A stretch of DNA of 64,000 nt from Vibrio aerogenes. GTDB lineage: Bacteria > Pseudomonadota > Gammaproteobacteria > Enterobacterales > Vibrionaceae. Under the pieces are notes generated by a model. That model ran no database searches. It saw only the letters and a program-made list of their open reading frames with translations, and was not told where the DNA came from. Numbering within the stretch: the first letter of the stretch is position 1; every line of letters starts with the position of its first letter. A program made the translations under genes and the position numbers. Positions 43,089 through 55,402 of this stretch are shown piece by piece. The stretch spans positions 3,844,001-3,908,000 of the forward strand of contig NZ_AP024861.1 of the NCBI RefSeq assembly GCF_024346755.1, given 5' to 3'.

Positions 43089-43261
43089 AAGTTTTTTCTG
43101 AAGCCGGAGCTTCTGCTCAATGAATACTGTGATATTACATCGTAATATCGAATTGACTGTGCCAATATCTCATCAGAGATATCGATTTGGTCACTCATTC
43201 ACTGATAAATCTTTTTATAAGATATCTGTTAACGAGTACCCACACAGATTGATTGGTTTAT

Positions 43262-43275
43262 ATTGTTAAAGAGCT
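43262..43275 (-). promoter_or_regulatory. BoxA antitermination site of the rrn leader
   Basis: On the minus strand AGCTCTTTAACAAT, close to the consensus BoxA bound by NusB/S10, between promoter P2 and 16S. Confidence 0.7.
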
Positions 43276-43307
43276 GTTCTTCTCAGCATTGCTTCGAAGA
43301 GGCGGTC

Positions 43308-43335
43308 ATTCTAGCGGGATAATTTTCAGTGTCAA
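43308..43335 (-). promoter_or_regulatory. rrn promoter P2
   Basis: TTGACA (43330-43335) and TAGAAT (43308-43313) on the minus strand, 16 bases apart. Confidence 0.8.
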
Positions 43336-43421
43336 ACACTTTTTTAAATTTTCCTTTTAAGCCCTGACCGGACTCACATCGTTCAGGCTGTTGTTGCCGC
43401 CATCCCGTGTCAGTGGGGCGC

Positions 43422-43449
43422 ATTATAGGGGAGTAATTATATCTGGCAA
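43422..43449 (-). promoter_or_regulatory. rrn promoter P1 with UP element
   Basis: TTGCCA (43444-43449) and TATAAT (43422-43427), 16 bases apart, followed by a GC-rich discriminator GCGCCCC, typical of stringently controlled rRNA promoters. Upstream A-tracts (near 43452-43475) fit an UP element. Confidence 0.85.
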
Positions 43450-43668
43450 GTACTTTTTTCTACTTTTTTTTAATTTCCGCTCAAGTGGGTAATTTTCAGG
43501 CAAAACAGTCTTTTTTTGCTGCATATATCAACAATTTCCAATATTTAATCAAGAAGAGCTTCAATAATATAAAGGTGTTTATTACAAATATTGATTAAGA
43601 TAACCTTCTTCAACGAATAACTTCGGAATAACTCTATCGTATCTATCATCAGTACAGGAAAAGCAGGT

Positions 43669-44217
43669 ATGGCAAATTTACGTAGTTATAGAGGTATCTG
43701 CCCCAAAATAGCGCAGTATGTTTATATAGATAGTTCTTCAGTCCTTGTCGGAGACATTCAGATTGGTGAACACTCCAGTATATGGCCTCTTGTTGCTGCT
43801 CGTGGGGATGTGAATTTTATTACAATCGGTGAACGAACTAACATTCAGGATGGGAGCGTGTTACACGTTACTCACAAGAATCAGGATAATCCTCAAGGCC
43901 AACCACTCATCATAGGTAACGATGTCACAATAGGGCATAAAGTAATGCTTCATGGTTGTACGATTCATGATCGCGTTTTAGTGGGGATGGGATCAATTGT
44001 GCTCGATGGTTCTGTTATTGAGAGTGATGTCATGATTGGTGCCGGTAGCCTCGTCCCGCCGGGGAAGATACTTGAAAGTGGATACCTCTATATAGGAAGC
44101 CCAGTCAGGCAGGCACGTCCTCTGTCTCCGGAAGAACGTGCGTTTTTACTAAAATCAGCGGAAAACTATGTTCAAAACAAAAATGACTTTCTGTATGAAG
44201 TAAAAAACATTGACTAA
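43669..44217 (+). CDS. yrdA: Gamma-carbonic-anhydrase-like hexapeptide protein (YrdA)
   Basis: A 182-aa left-handed beta-helix protein of the gamma carbonic anhydrase superfamily. It has repeated hexapeptide pattern (VLVGDIQIGEHSSIWPLVAARGDVNFI and later VLVGMGSIVLDGSVIE, shown in parts), with metal-ligand histidines in HVTHKN, HKVMLHGC. Activity in this subgroup is uncertain. The ATG is preceded by AGGAAAAGCAGGT. It is divergent from the rrn operon and convergent with a DUF1488 gene; their ends overlap by four bases. Confidence 0.88.
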   Translation: MANLRSYRGICPKIAQYVYIDSSSVLVGDIQIGEHSSIWPLVAARGDVNFITIGERTNIQDGSVLHVTHKNQDNPQGQPLIIGNDVTIGHKVMLHGCTIHDRVLVGMGSIVLDGSVIESDVMIGAGSLVPPGKILESGYLYIGSPVRQARPLSPEERAFLLKSAENYVQNKNDFLYEVKNID

Positions 44218-44477
44218 AAAATCACGATACGCCCTTGTTCGTCATATCGATCGTCCTCTATTGCGTTTTCTGCCAGTTCTTCGATATCAAAACGATATTG
44301 TGTAAACACATCAAGGGCATTGTGACTATCAACTATTGTCTGGGCAGATATCTTTTCTAATGCAGGCAAAGAAATGAAACATTCTATCAATAATCCACTC
44401 AACTGAGCAGAGAAGCAAACCTGTTGAGTCTCATCACACCAATACTGTACATCAGAAAAAATTACAGACTGATTCAT
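44214..44477 (-). CDS. DUF1488 family protein
   Basis: An 87-aa acidic soluble protein of the DUF1488 family. The family pattern is visible in [15 protein letters not shown] and in the C-terminal end with [23 protein letters not shown] (shown in shorter parts: [11 protein letters not shown]). Its function is not known. It overlaps the aroE stop by a few bases (ATGA), so it is translationally coupled as last gene of tsaC-hemF-aroE. Confidence 0.8.
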   Translation of the reverse strand: MNQSVIFSDVQYWCDETQQVCFSAQLSGLLIECFISLPALEKISAQTIVDSHNALDVFTQYRFDIEELAENAIEDDRYDEQGRIVIF

Positions 44478-45310
44478 GCAGCACCTTCGAGATTTCGTCT
44501 CAACTCATTCAAAACTTGTCGGGTACCCGGACGGATTCCCCGCCACAGCATAAAACTCTCGGCAGCCTGACCAACTAACATCCCCAATCCATCATAAGCA
44601 TGAGCACACCCACTTTCTATAGCCCACTGATTAAAGACGGTTCTGCCGTTTCCATACATCATGTCATAAGCGACGCTATTCTTGCCAAAGATACAGTCAG
44701 AAATCTCTGGAAGCTGGCCGCTCAAACTTGCTGATGTAGAGTTAATTACAATATCAAACCCTGATTTGATCTCACACATTGGCTGAGCTGAGACATTCCC
44801 AAGAGGACCAAAGATTTCATACAGACTCTCAGCTTTCTCTACTGTACGATTCGTAATGACAATAGATTCTGGCTTCTGGTTTAACAAAGGCTGAATCACT
44901 CCTCGGGCTGCGCCGCCGGCACCAATCAATAAAATATTTGAACCTGCTAACGGAACCTGATGCTGTAGCAAGTCAAACACCAATCCTTCACCATCGGTGT
45001 TATCTCCGAGAACGCCGCCATCATCCAGTTTTTTCAGAGTATTGACCGCTCCGGCAAGCCGCGCTCTTTCAGAAAGCATATCTGCAAATTGACAAGCTTC
45101 CTCTTTAAACGGAACTGTGACATTACATCCTTTACCACCCTGAGAAAAAAAAGTATCAACCGATCTCTGAAAGCCATCAACAGGAGCTAACTCGGCAGTG
45201 TAAGTCATATCCTGATTCGTCTGACGAGCAAAAAGAGTATGTATAAATGGTGATTTACTGTGTTGGATCGGGTGACCAAACACAGCATATCGATCTGTCA
45301 TATGAGCCAT
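44474..45310 (-). CDS. aroE: Shikimate dehydrogenase
   Basis: Reduces 3-dehydroshikimate to shikimate with NADPH, step 4 of the aromatic amino acid pathway. The 278-aa protein has the substrate-binding SKSPFIH (residues 18-24) and NVTVPFKEE, which contains the catalytic lysine. The NADPH-binding GAGGAARG lies near residue 128. AAGG precedes the ATG at 45310; a second Met (residue 4) is less well placed. The gene lies 78 bases after hemF and overlaps the DUF1488 gene. Confidence 0.96.
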   Translation of the reverse strand: MAHMTDRYAVFGHPIQHSKSPFIHTLFARQTNQDMTYTAELAPVDGFQRSVDTFFSQGGKGCNVTVPFKEEACQFADMLSERARLAGAVNTLKKLDDGGVLGDNTDGEGLVFDLLQHQVPLAGSNILLIGAGGAARGVIQPLLNQKPESIVITNRTVEKAESLYEIFGPLGNVSAQPMCEIKSGFDIVINSTSASLSGQLPEISDCIFGKNSVAYDMMYGNGRTVFNQWAIESGCAHAYDGLGMLVGQAAESFMLWRGIRPGTRQVLNELRRNLEGAA

Positions 45311-45388
45311 ATTTTTGCCTTAATAAGCGAATAAAAAGCTAAACGAATAAAAATACAACACTGAACCTACCACCAGATATCAAACCTG

Positions 45389-46868
<1,480 letters not shown>

Positions 46869-46982
46869 GATTTTATCGTCCGTATCAAACATACTTCTAA
46901 AGATTAGCTAGTGTACAAACGATTAATCAGGAAACCTAAATCTATTTATCTAAAATAGAGTAGTGGGTGTATATCTCCCATC

Positions 46983-47021
46983 ACGCAAACGTTTTCCTTA
47001 TTCAATATTTCACCGTATAAT
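46983..47021 (+). promoter_or_regulatory. PurR operator and purE promoter
   Basis: ACGCAAACGTTTTCCT (46983-46998) is a near-perfect PurR box. A -10-like TATAAT follows at 47016-47021, 47 bases before purE. PurR repression with hypoxanthine or guanine as corepressor is therefore expected. Confidence 0.88.
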
Positions 47022-47068
47022 GCGCGAAAATTTCTTTTTCATTATCATCACAGTCACAGGAATCAGAG

Positions 47069-47554
47069 ATGAAAGTCGGAATAATCATGGGATCAAAGTC
47101 AGATTGGCCAACAATGAAACTAGCTGCTGACATGCTGGATCAATTTGGCGTTGAATATGAAACGAAAGTCGTTTCTGCTCACCGGACACCTCACTTACTG
47201 GCAGAGTATGCCAGTGATGCAAAAGATCGGGGAATTCAAGTGATTATCGCAGGCGCAGGCGGTGCTGCACATTTACCCGGAATGACAGCGGCATTTACCA
47301 GCATTCCGGTCCTTGGTGTACCTGTCCAGTCCCGTGCTTTAAAAGGAATGGATTCTTTGCTGTCAATCGTTCAAATGCCAAAAGGTATTGCCGTCGGAAC
47401 GCTGGCAATTGGTGAAGCAGGTGCCGCAAACGCCGGCATCTTAGCAGCTCAGATTATTGGTATCCATTATCCGGCAGTAATGGAAAAAGTAGAGCAATTC
47501 CGCCAGTCTCAAACAGATATGGTGTTATCTAACCCAAATCCTGAAGAGGAATAA
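47069..47554 (+). CDS. purE: N5-carboxyaminoimidazole ribonucleotide mutase
   Basis: Converts N5-CAIR to CAIR in purine synthesis. The 161-aa protein is a class I PurE with GSKSDWPTM (residues 8-16), the active-site segment SAHRTP, and [18 protein letters not shown] precedes the ATG. It is six bases upstream of purK, its partner, in one operon under the PurR box. Confidence 0.97.
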   Translation: MKVGIIMGSKSDWPTMKLAADMLDQFGVEYETKVVSAHRTPHLLAEYASDAKDRGIQVIIAGAGGAAHLPGMTAAFTSIPVLGVPVQSRALKGMDSLLSIVQMPKGIAVGTLAIGEAGAANAGILAAQIIGIHYPAVMEKVEQFRQSQTDMVLSNPNPEEE

Positions 47555-47559
47555 AACCG

Positions 47560-48687
47560 ATGCATCACGTTCTTGTCTTAGGTGCAGGTCAGCTCGCACA
47601 AATGATGTCTCTTGCCGGAGCTCCTCTCAATATTAAGATCAGTGCATTTGATGTTGTCACTAATCAAATAGTTCATCCATTGACCCAGGAAATACTGGGA
47701 ACGGGGCTCGATACAGCAATTGCACAAGCGGATGTTATCACCGCTGAATTTGAGCATATTCCTCACGATATTCTTTATCACTGTGAAAAAAGCGGCAAGT
47801 TACGCCCAGGCGCTCAAGCCATCAAAACCGGTGGTGATCGTCGTTTGGAAAAAAAAATATTAGATGAGTCTGGCGTAGAAAGTGCCAAATACTACGTTAT
47901 CGAAACCAAAGATGACTTTGAAAAGGCAATACAGCACGTCGGCATCCCGATGGTATTGAAGACAGCATTAGGTGGTTACGATGGTAAGGGGCAGTGGCGT
48001 TTACATACAAAAGCCGATGCTGATGCTATCTGGCAAGAAATTCAAACCAGCCTTGAGTCAACTCAAAATCAAGCTGTTGTTGCTGAAGCTTTTATTCCTT
48101 TTGACCGCGAAGTCTCACTGGTAGGTGCCAGAGATCAATCGGGTAAAACAGCGATTTACTCGTTATCCGAAAACATCCATACAAATGGTGTTCTCAGCCT
48201 GTCGACATCACTTCATGATCCCGAACTGCAAAATCAGGCGCATACGATGTTTAAAGCAGTCGCTGATGCGCTGAATTATACCGGTGTACTGGCTCTGGAA
48301 TTTTTTGATGTCAGTGGAAATTTACTTGTAAATGAAATTGCGCCACGGGTACACAATTCTGGCCACTGGACGCAAGAAGGCGCCGAAACATGTCAGTTTG
48401 AAAACCACTTACGCGCAGTTTGCGGCTTACCTCTGGGCTGCACTAAATTGCTTCGGCCAACAAGTATGATAAATATTCTGGGCGAAAACACCTTGCCTGA
48501 AGCCATCCTTGACACAGATGGATGTCATGTTCACTGGTACGGGAAAGAAAAACGTCCTGGCAGAAAAATGGGACATATCAATGTTTGCGCGGAAAATGAT
48601 GAAAAGCGCTTAAAGACCTTATGTTCTCTTGCCCAAATACTGGATAAGAAATCTTTTCCTGCGCTTCACAAGTTAATCGAAATATAA
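47560..48687 (+). CDS. purK: N5-carboxyaminoimidazole ribonucleotide synthase
   Basis: An ATP-grasp enzyme that makes N5-CAIR from AIR, bicarbonate and ATP. The 375-aa protein begins with the nucleotide-binding loop [11 protein letters not shown]. The ATP-grasp part has [15 protein letters not shown], and the metal-binding end [14 protein letters not shown], all well conserved. Convergent with the zinc-finger protein gene; a hairpin (about 48703-48730) separates them. Confidence 0.97.
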   Translation: MHHVLVLGAGQLAQMMSLAGAPLNIKISAFDVVTNQIVHPLTQEILGTGLDTAIAQADVITAEFEHIPHDILYHCEKSGKLRPGAQAIKTGGDRRLEKKILDESGVESAKYYVIETKDDFEKAIQHVGIPMVLKTALGGYDGKGQWRLHTKADADAIWQEIQTSLESTQNQAVVAEAFIPFDREVSLVGARDQSGKTAIYSLSENIHTNGVLSLSTSLHDPELQNQAHTMFKAVADALNYTGVLALEFFDVSGNLLVNEIAPRVHNSGHWTQEGAETCQFENHLRAVCGLPLGCTKLLRPTSMINILGENTLPEAILDTDGCHVHWYGKEKRPGRKMGHINVCAENDEKRLKTLCSLAQILDKKSFPALHKLIEI

Positions 48688-48712
48688 GAGTCTGGTTATA
48701 ACGGTCATGACA

Positions 48713-49291
48713 TTAAAAAGCGTCATGGCCTTCTTCATGACCACACTTCTTACTGGCACATACTTTTTTGACACCTGCTGCCGTCTTCTTTTCTACCAGC
48801 AATCGAAAACCGCACAGACTGCAAACCCCATCAAGAGGCTGTGAGTTAACAGCAAATTTACACTTTGGATAACCATCACATGCCCAAAAAGTCTTACCAA
48901 ATCTGGATTTTCTTTCCACCAGAACACCTTCACGACATTCAGGACATGAGATTGATTGATCTGCTTTCTGTTCATGAGATTCAAATGGTTCAGTATGCTC
49001 ACACTCCGGGTAATGACTGCATCCAATGAACATCCCAAAGCGTCCCTGACGCAATACCAGTTCATGTCCGCATTCTGAACAATTTACCCCAAGTGATTTG
49101 ACGATGTGTCCGTCATTCTGATGAAGCGGTTGAATAAAATCACAATTCGGATAGGACGAGCAACCAAGAAAAGAACCATGCTTACCATGACGAAGCTGCA
49201 GAGGTGACTGACATTGGGGACATAAGCCTTTTTCTGCTAATGCATGAGCATGGGCAGAAAAAAGCTGTTGATTAATTTTATTTCGACTCAT
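48713..49291 (-). CDS. yrdD: Topoisomerase-type zinc-finger protein (YrdD-like)
   Basis: A 192-aa protein with four C4 zinc fingers of the topoisomerase I C-terminal type: CPQC...GCSSYPNC, CSEC...GCSHYPEC, CPEC...ACDGYPKC and CSLC...CASKKC. No catalytic topoisomerase domain exists, so it is a free-standing DNA-binding module, as in E. coli YrdD. Function is unclear. The start at 49291 (MSRNKINQQ) avoids overlap with smg; a longer frame would run into it. Confidence 0.88.
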   Translation of the reverse strand: MSRNKINQQLFSAHAHALAEKGLCPQCQSPLQLRHGKHGSFLGCSSYPNCDFIQPLHQNDGHIVKSLGVNCSECGHELVLRQGRFGMFIGCSHYPECEHTEPFESHEQKADQSISCPECREGVLVERKSRFGKTFWACDGYPKCKFAVNSQPLDGVCSLCGFRLLVEKKTAAGVKKVCASKKCGHEEGHDAF

Positions 49292-49305
49292 TGCTGACTT
49301 GCTAC

Positions 49306-49782
49306 TTAATGTAAAATGCCTTGCTCGTTTGTATAGAGCCACTCTTCCATTAATGTATAAGCATTTTCATTTCCGGGCACATTAAACAACACCATTAAGA
49401 TAATCCACTTCAAGTCATCCAGCTCAAATGCCGAGGTTTCAAGCCCCATAACACGATCAATAACCATCTCTCTGGTTTCGGGTGTCAGTACTTTTATTTG
49501 CTCCAGAAATAATAAAAAGCCCCTACATTCAGCATCAAGCCGAACGGACTCTTTCTCTGTAAAAATCCGCATTGCTGTTGTCGCACTAACAGACAATGGG
49601 GAATGAACATCACTTTGTTGAAGTGATGCTAACTCTTCTAACCAATGAAGGGCTTTAAAGATCTCTTTTTGATGAAAACCTGCGCGTAGCAACTCATCTT
49701 CTAACTCATCTTGATCTACTTGTAACTCAGCATCGCTATGGATGTAAGTTTCAAACAGATACATAAGAATATCCATCATCAT
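49306..49782 (-). CDS. smg: Smg family protein (DUF494)
   Basis: A 158-aa protein close to E. coli Smg, beginning [22 protein letters not shown] and ending [16 protein letters not shown]. It is helical, acidic and of unknown function. It is located between dprA and yrdD in the same order as in many gammaproteobacteria. The reading frame opens with three consecutive Met codons. Confidence 0.92.
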   Translation of the reverse strand: MMMDILMYLFETYIHSDAELQVDQDELEDELLRAGFHQKEIFKALHWLEELASLQQSDVHSPLSVSATTAMRIFTEKESVRLDAECRGFLLFLEQIKVLTPETREMVIDRVMGLETSAFELDDLKWIILMVLFNVPGNENAYTLMEEWLYTNEQGILH

Positions 49783-49784
49783 AG

Positions 49785-50924
49785 CTAGCCCCTCCCCTTA
49801 CGAATATAACCACCAGCAACAGCAACAACATGTCCGGAAAGTTCTAAATCCAAAAGTTGTCTCATAACTTCATGAACAGGTATATTGGTCCGGGTTGCAA
49901 GAATATCAACTGGTGTAGCTTCTACTCCTACGTTAGCTAACAGTTCAGCAAATGGCAATTCTTTGTCTACATTAAATGGGGGAAAAAGCTCACTTTGTTG
50001 ATTTTTTTTCTGATCTATCGTCCATGAAGAGAGAGTTCCCACTTCTTCCATCACTTGTCTGGGGTTAAGAACCAAACTTGCACCACTGCGTATCAGTTGA
50101 TTACTTCCCCGGTAACCAGCCTGGTGAATACTCCCGGGAATAACAAAAACATCTCTGTTTTGCTCTGCTGCATATTTTGCTGTAATCAGAGACCCACTCT
50201 TCTCAGCAGCTTCAATCACCACAACGCCCACAGACATTCCACTAATAATCCTGTTTCTGCGGGGAAAGTTTTTTGGTTTTGGCGGTGCAGCAGGACAAAA
50301 TTCAGAAACTAAAGCACCACCACTTTCAATCATCCGCTGCGCCAGCTGCCGGTGGCGGGAGGGGTAAATATGATCGAGTCCGGTTCCCAACACTGCGACA
50401 GTTTGACCGCCTCCTTTTAAAGCACCATCGTGTGCATGCCCATCAATACCAATCGCCAGACCACTGGTCACAACCAACCCATGACTGACAAATTCATTCG
50501 CAAAATGCCAGGCATCCTGTCGCCCCGGATGACTTGCAGCACGACTTCCAACAATCGCGATTTGCGGAAGAGAAAGAACTTCGGTGTTTCCCAGCACAAA
50601 GAGTAAAGGTGGTGCTCCGACCGTCTCTTTTAATAAGGCGGGATAATCCGGGGCATAATATGGAAGAATAAAACGATTTTCTGATCTATTTCGCCATTTC
50701 AGACAAGCCTCAGCCGCTTTATTTGCTCCGGAAGTTAAGTATTGGACCTGTTCAGGTTTCAGTCCGAGATGCAGCCATTCTCCGGGAGTGTAACGACTCA
50801 GAGAAGATAAAGAATCGTGAAGCAGTATTTTTTGTAACCCCTTGATCCCCAAACGAGGTATGGTTGATAGCTTTATCCAAAATAAAAGTTCATTTTCTGC
50901 TTCAGAATCAGAATGTAAGCTCAT
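49785..50924 (-). CDS. dprA: DNA processing protein DprA
   Basis: Loads RecA onto incoming single-stranded DNA during natural transformation. The 379-aa protein, starting [14 protein letters not shown], has the Rossmann-like DprA core with [27 protein letters not shown] and [12 protein letters not shown], and a C-terminal winged-helix domain (about residues 305-370). AGGA lies seven bases before the ATG at 50924; the open frame continues 30 codons further up without a ribosome-binding site. Together with comM it indicates competence genes in this genome. Confidence 0.94.
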   Translation of the reverse strand: MSLHSDSEAENELLFWIKLSTIPRLGIKGLQKILLHDSLSSLSRYTPGEWLHLGLKPEQVQYLTSGANKAAEACLKWRNRSENRFILPYYAPDYPALLKETVGAPPLLFVLGNTEVLSLPQIAIVGSRAASHPGRQDAWHFANEFVSHGLVVTSGLAIGIDGHAHDGALKGGGQTVAVLGTGLDHIYPSRHRQLAQRMIESGGALVSEFCPAAPPKPKNFPRRNRIISGMSVGVVVIEAAEKSGSLITAKYAAEQNRDVFVIPGSIHQAGYRGSNQLIRSGASLVLNPRQVMEEVGTLSSWTIDQKKNQQSELFPPFNVDKELPFAELLANVGVEATPVDILATRTNIPVHEVMRQLLDLELSGHVVAVAGGYIRKGRG

Positions 50925-51143
50925 TAAGAGTTCCTGTAGGAATGAAGATACATCATGCTCAGAACACTTCCGGTATCCCATTAAAAAAACATTGGTACAA
51001 AAAGAAGATGACAAACTCCCCGGCTAAATGGTTTATATCTTCTTTAAATTGTTATCACATGCTGTCAATTGGCGCTTAAAATGTCTAGAATTGGAACATT
51101 CAACTTTATTTTCTTTCGACACATTTCAACGATTTGAGTGTAT

Positions 51144-51665
51144 ATGTCTGTATTACAAGTATTAACGTTTCCTGATGAGCGCTTACGTAAAGTCGCTAAA
51201 CCGGTTGAAGAAGTCACACCGGAAATACAAAAAATTGTCGATGACATGCTTGAGACCATGTATTCCGAAGAGGGTATCGGTCTTGCTGCAACTCAGGTTG
51301 ATATTCACCTGCGTATCGTTGTGATTGACGTTTCAGAAACCAGAGACCAGCCCCGGGTTCTGATTAACCCTGAAATTACCGAAAAACGCGGAGAAGATGG
51401 CATTGAAGAAGGCTGTTTATCTGTACCTGGCTCCAGGGCACTTGTTCCAAGAGCTGCGGAAGTTTCTGTCAAAGCATTAGACAGAGACGGAAAGGAATAC
51501 ACCTTTGAAGCAGATGATCTTCTGGCAATTTGCGTTCAGCATGAACTGGATCATCTGTCAGGAAAATTATTCGTTGATTATCTATCGCCACTGAAACGTA
51601 AGCGAATCAAAGATAAGCTGGAAAAAATCAAGCGAACCAACGACAGAAATAAAAAACATGCATAA
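51144..51665 (+). CDS. def: Peptide deformylase
   Basis: Removes the formyl group from nascent protein N termini; an Fe2+ metalloenzyme. The 173-aa protein has all three motifs: [13 protein letters not shown] (metal Cys) and QHELDHL (metal His pair and catalytic Glu). The start at [14 protein letters not shown] is the family start. Together with fmt it forms the classic def-fmt operon with 11 bases between. Confidence 0.97.
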   Translation: MSVLQVLTFPDERLRKVAKPVEEVTPEIQKIVDDMLETMYSEEGIGLAATQVDIHLRIVVIDVSETRDQPRVLINPEITEKRGEDGIEEGCLSVPGSRALVPRAAEVSVKALDRDGKEYTFEADDLLAICVQHELDHLSGKLFVDYLSPLKRKRIKDKLEKIKRTNDRNKKHA

Positions 51666-51676
51666 GTGAGGTTACC

Positions 51677-52624
51677 TTGACTCAATCTCTTCGTATAGTC
51701 TTTGCAGGTACTCCGGATTTTGCCGCCCGTCATCTGGCGGCATTATTGTCTTCGGAGCATGAAATTATTGGTGTATACACACAACCAGATCGCCCCGCAG
51801 GTCGCGGCAAGAAATTAACAGCCAGCCCGGTAAAAGAGATGGCTGTTGCTCATCAAATACCGGTATATCAGCCTGAAAACTTTAAGTCAGATGATGACAA
51901 ACAAGTACTGAAAGATTTAAAGGCAGATATCATGGTGGTGGTTGCTTACGGGCTTTTATTACCAAGAGCTGTTTTAGATACTCCACAATATGGATGTATT
52001 AATGTGCATGGCTCTATTCTCCCCCGGTGGCGCGGAGCAGCGCCAATTCAACGTTCCATCTGGGCCGGAGATCAGGAAACAGGTGTCACCATTATGCAAA
52101 TGGACACTGGCCTGGACACCGGAGATATGCTGGACATCGTCACAACCCCCATTGATCCTGCTGATACAAGTGCTTCTATGTATGAAAAACTTGCTGAATC
52201 GGGCCCAAAGGCTTTGCTGGCAACATTAGATAAAATCGCATCACAGCAGACAAAGCCCGTCAAACAAGATGACGCACTTGCCTGCTACGCAAAAAAACTA
52301 AGTAAAGATGAAGCAAAAATAGACTGGTCGCAGGATGCTGCTCATATAGAAAGATGTATCCGGGCTTTTAATCCGTGGCCAATGAGCTTTTTCCGTATTG
52401 CAGATCAAAACATAAAAGTTTGGGAAGCTCAGGTTTCTCCGGCAGAGGAAGACGTCCCCACAGGCACAGTGATCAGGTCCGATAAAACCGGCATTTATAT
52501 TGCGACCGGTCAGGGAACCCTTGTTCTGAAACAACTCCAGATTCCGGGTAAAAAAGCAATGGCCATACAGGATATTCTGAACGCCAGAGCGGACTGGTTC
52601 GAGGTCGGCACTCAGCTATCTTAG
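51677..52624 (+). CDS. fmt: Methionyl-tRNA formyltransferase
   Basis: Formylates Met-tRNA-fMet with 10-formyl-THF. The 315-aa protein has the N-terminal Rossmann domain with [12 protein letters not shown] and the loop [16 protein letters not shown] with catalytic His. The C-terminal OB-fold follows. The start codon is TTG, with GAGG eight bases upstream; no ATG gives the family N terminus. Confidence 0.96.
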   Translation: MTQSLRIVFAGTPDFAARHLAALLSSEHEIIGVYTQPDRPAGRGKKLTASPVKEMAVAHQIPVYQPENFKSDDDKQVLKDLKADIMVVVAYGLLLPRAVLDTPQYGCINVHGSILPRWRGAAPIQRSIWAGDQETGVTIMQMDTGLDTGDMLDIVTTPIDPADTSASMYEKLAESGPKALLATLDKIASQQTKPVKQDDALACYAKKLSKDEAKIDWSQDAAHIERCIRAFNPWPMSFFRIADQNIKVWEAQVSPAEEDVPTGTVIRSDKTGIYIATGQGTLVLKQLQIPGKKAMAIQDILNARADWFEVGTQLS

Positions 52625-52672
52625 TTGGAACACATCTAAATTCTTCAGAAAATTAATTACCCAGGTCAAATC

Positions 52673-53959
52673 ATGAATGTTCGTTCAGCAGCTGCTTCCG
52701 TAATTTATCAGGTCGTCGATAAAGGTGTTTCTTTGTCGACTGTGTTACCAGAGTTTCAACAGAGAATAAAGACACGGGATCATGCATTATTGCAGGAAAT
52801 ATGCTTTGGTGTTCTGCGCCATTTGCCACAATTGGAAGGTATTGTCAGGCAGTTAATGGACAAACCACTGAAAGGTAAACAACGGGTTTTCCATCATCTG
52901 TTATTAGTCGGAATTTATCAGATAAAAATGATGCGGATTCCTGATCATGCCGCTGTGGGAGAAACTGTCAATGCTACGCTTGATTTAAAAGGGCCAAAGC
53001 TGCGCGGACTGATAAATGCTGTCCTGAGAAATTACCAACGCCGGCAAGAAGAACTCGAGAGCAGGCTATCTGAAAGTGAATCCGTACAGTATTGTCATCC
53101 GGGATGGTTCATTCGGGTCATCAAAGAAAGCTATCCGGAACACTGGCAGGATATTTTTGCAGCCAATAACAACAAAGCACCGATGTGGTTAAGAGTTAAC
53201 CGTTCTGTCCACTCCAGAGATGAATATATCCAACTGTTGAAAGACTCAAATATTGATGTACATCTACATTCCGAAGCGGAAGACGCCATAAAATTGGCCG
53301 CTCCTTGTGATGTCTCATCTTTGCCGGGCTTTTCACAAGGTTGGGTTTCTGTACAGGATGCAGCAGCACAGTTATCTGTTCGCTATCTTAATCCCAAAGC
53401 AAAAGAATTGATTCTTGATTGTTGTGCGGCTCCCGGAGGCAAAACAGCTCATATTCTGGAGCATGTGCCAGATGCCCGTGTTGTCTCTGTAGATAATGAT
53501 GAATCACGCTTAAAACGCGTCTATGAAAACCTGAACAGATTAAATATTCAGGCGGAAGTCATTTGCGGTGATGCACGTTATCCACAAAAGTGGTGGCAAG
53601 GTGAAACCTTTGATCGGATTTTACTGGATGCACCATGTTCAGCAACCGGTGTCATTCGCAGGCATCCGGATATAAAGTGGCTGCGGCGCCTTGAAGATAT
53701 TGATGCACTGGCAACAATCCAGAGTGACATTCTGGATGCAATGTGGGCTCAGTTGAAGCCAGGTGGTACCATGGTCTATGCAACCTGCTCAATTATGCCT
53801 CAGGAAAACAGCGAGCAGATAAAAGCATTTATATCTCGAACAACAGATGTACAACTGGTAGATTCAGAGGCAGAGAATCCTGGGCGACAAATTTTACCTG
53901 GTGAAGAAGATATGGACGGTTTTTACTACGCTGTGTTAAGAAAGCATGGTAAAAAGTAA
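52673..53959 (+). CDS. rsmB: 16S rRNA (cytosine-967 C5)-methyltransferase
   Basis: A SAM-dependent RNA methyltransferase, 428 aa. An N-terminal NusB-like RNA-binding domain (residues 1-140) precedes the catalytic domain with SAM motif CCAAPGGKT, motif [17 protein letters not shown] (proline-cysteine), and motif [12 protein letters not shown] (catalytic Cys). It is downstream of fmt in the family's usual order fmt-rsmB-trkA. Confidence 0.96.
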   Translation: MNVRSAAASVIYQVVDKGVSLSTVLPEFQQRIKTRDHALLQEICFGVLRHLPQLEGIVRQLMDKPLKGKQRVFHHLLLVGIYQIKMMRIPDHAAVGETVNATLDLKGPKLRGLINAVLRNYQRRQEELESRLSESESVQYCHPGWFIRVIKESYPEHWQDIFAANNNKAPMWLRVNRSVHSRDEYIQLLKDSNIDVHLHSEAEDAIKLAAPCDVSSLPGFSQGWVSVQDAAAQLSVRYLNPKAKELILDCCAAPGGKTAHILEHVPDARVVSVDNDESRLKRVYENLNRLNIQAEVICGDARYPQKWWQGETFDRILLDAPCSATGVIRRHPDIKWLRRLEDIDALATIQSDILDAMWAQLKPGGTMVYATCSIMPQENSEQIKAFISRTTDVQLVDSEAENPGRQILPGEEDMDGFYYAVLRKHGKK

Positions 53960-54001
53960 AAAAACCACACTATTGTAAGTGGCAAACAAGAGAATTATGT
54001 T

Positions 54002-55378
54002 ATGAAAATCATCATTCTTGGTGCCGGCCAGGTCGGTGGAACTTTGGCTGAGAACTTAGTTGGTGAGAACAACGACATCACAATCGTAGATAAAAGTAGC
54101 GAACGGTTAAGAGAGCTACAGGATAAATATGATCTACGCGTTGTTACAGGTCATGCCAGTCATCCTGATGTACTTCAGGAAGCCGGTGCACAAGATGCAG
54201 ACATGCTTGTTGCCGTCACTAATACCGATGAAACAAACATGCTTGCCTGTCAGGTTGCCTTCACTATATTCAATACGCCCAACCGCATTGCCCGGATTCG
54301 CTCCCCGGAATATCTGGCAGAGAAAGAAACCTTATTTCATTCCGGAGCCGTCCCTGTCGATTATCTGATTGCACCCGAAGAACTGGTCACAGGTTATATA
54401 GAAAGACTTGTTCAGTATCCTGGCGCTCTGCAAGTGGTCAACTTTGCAAAAGACAAGGTCAGTCTCGTTGCGGTAAAAGCATATTATGGCGGACCGCTTG
54501 TTGGTAATGCACTTTCAGCCCTGCGTGAGCACATGCCCCATATAGAAGCACGAGTTGCCGCAATTTTCCGTCAGGGACATCCCATACGACCTCAGGGTAC
54601 GACAATTATTGAGGCCGATGATGAAGTTTTTTTTGTCGCAGCCAGCAATCACATTCGTTCAGTGATGAGCGAACTCCAGCGATTAGAAAAACCATACCGC
54701 CGGGTCATGATCGTTGGGGGGGGAAACATCGGTTCCAGCCTCGCAAAACGTCTTGAGCATAGTTATAGTGTTAAGCTTATCGAGCGAAATCATCAAAGAG
54801 CTGAGCTGCTGTCTGAGGAACTGGAAAATACGATTGTTTTTTGCGGTGATGCAGCGGATCAGGAGCTGCTGACAGAAGAAAATATCGATCAGGTTGATGT
54901 CTTTATTGCTTTAACGAATGAAGATGAGACGAATATTATGTCGGCCATGTTAGCAAAGCGTCTCGGTGCTAAAAAAGCCATGGTTCTGATTCAGAGAAGC
55001 GCTTACGCCGATTTGGTCCAGGGAAGCGTCATTGACGTGGCTATTTCACCTCAGCAAGCCACAATATCAGCATTACTCACACATGTCCGCCGTGCAGACA
55101 TTGTCAATGTGTCTTCTCTTCGCCGCGGCGCTGCTGAGGCGATTGAAGCGATTGCACACGGAGATGAAGTCACATCGAAAGTCGTAGGACGATCTGTTGG
55201 CGATATAAAACTTCCTCCAGGTACAACTATCGGAGCAATAGTCCGGGGTGAAGAAGTTTTAATTGCTCATGACCGGACTATTATTGAGCAAGATGATCAT
55301 GTTGTTATGTTCCTTGTTAATAAAAGATATGTAGCGGATGTTGAGGCTCTGTTTCAGCCCAGCCCCTTATTCCTGTAG
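54002..55378 (+). CDS. trkA: Trk potassium uptake regulatory protein TrkA
   Basis: A cytosolic NAD-binding regulator of the TrkH/TrkG K+ channel. The 458-aa protein has two tandem RCK units, each with a Rossmann fold (GAGQVGG at residues 7-13 and GGGNIGS near 239-245) followed by a TrkA-C domain. It is upstream of trkH with 24 bases between, so they form one unit. K+ uptake is the first response to osmotic upshift, and ectoine accumulation follows; both are in this window. Confidence 0.96.
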   Translation: MKIIILGAGQVGGTLAENLVGENNDITIVDKSSERLRELQDKYDLRVVTGHASHPDVLQEAGAQDADMLVAVTNTDETNMLACQVAFTIFNTPNRIARIRSPEYLAEKETLFHSGAVPVDYLIAPEELVTGYIERLVQYPGALQVVNFAKDKVSLVAVKAYYGGPLVGNALSALREHMPHIEARVAAIFRQGHPIRPQGTTIIEADDEVFFVAASNHIRSVMSELQRLEKPYRRVMIVGGGNIGSSLAKRLEHSYSVKLIERNHQRAELLSEELENTIVFCGDAADQELLTEENIDQVDVFIALTNEDETNIMSAMLAKRLGAKKAMVLIQRSAYADLVQGSVIDVAISPQQATISALLTHVRRADIVNVSSLRRGAAEAIEAIAHGDEVTSKVVGRSVGDIKLPPGTTIGAIVRGEEVLIAHDRTIIEQDDHVVMFLVNKRYVADVEALFQPSPLFL

Positions 55379-55402
55379 TCATTAATTTAGTGATATGTCG
55401 TC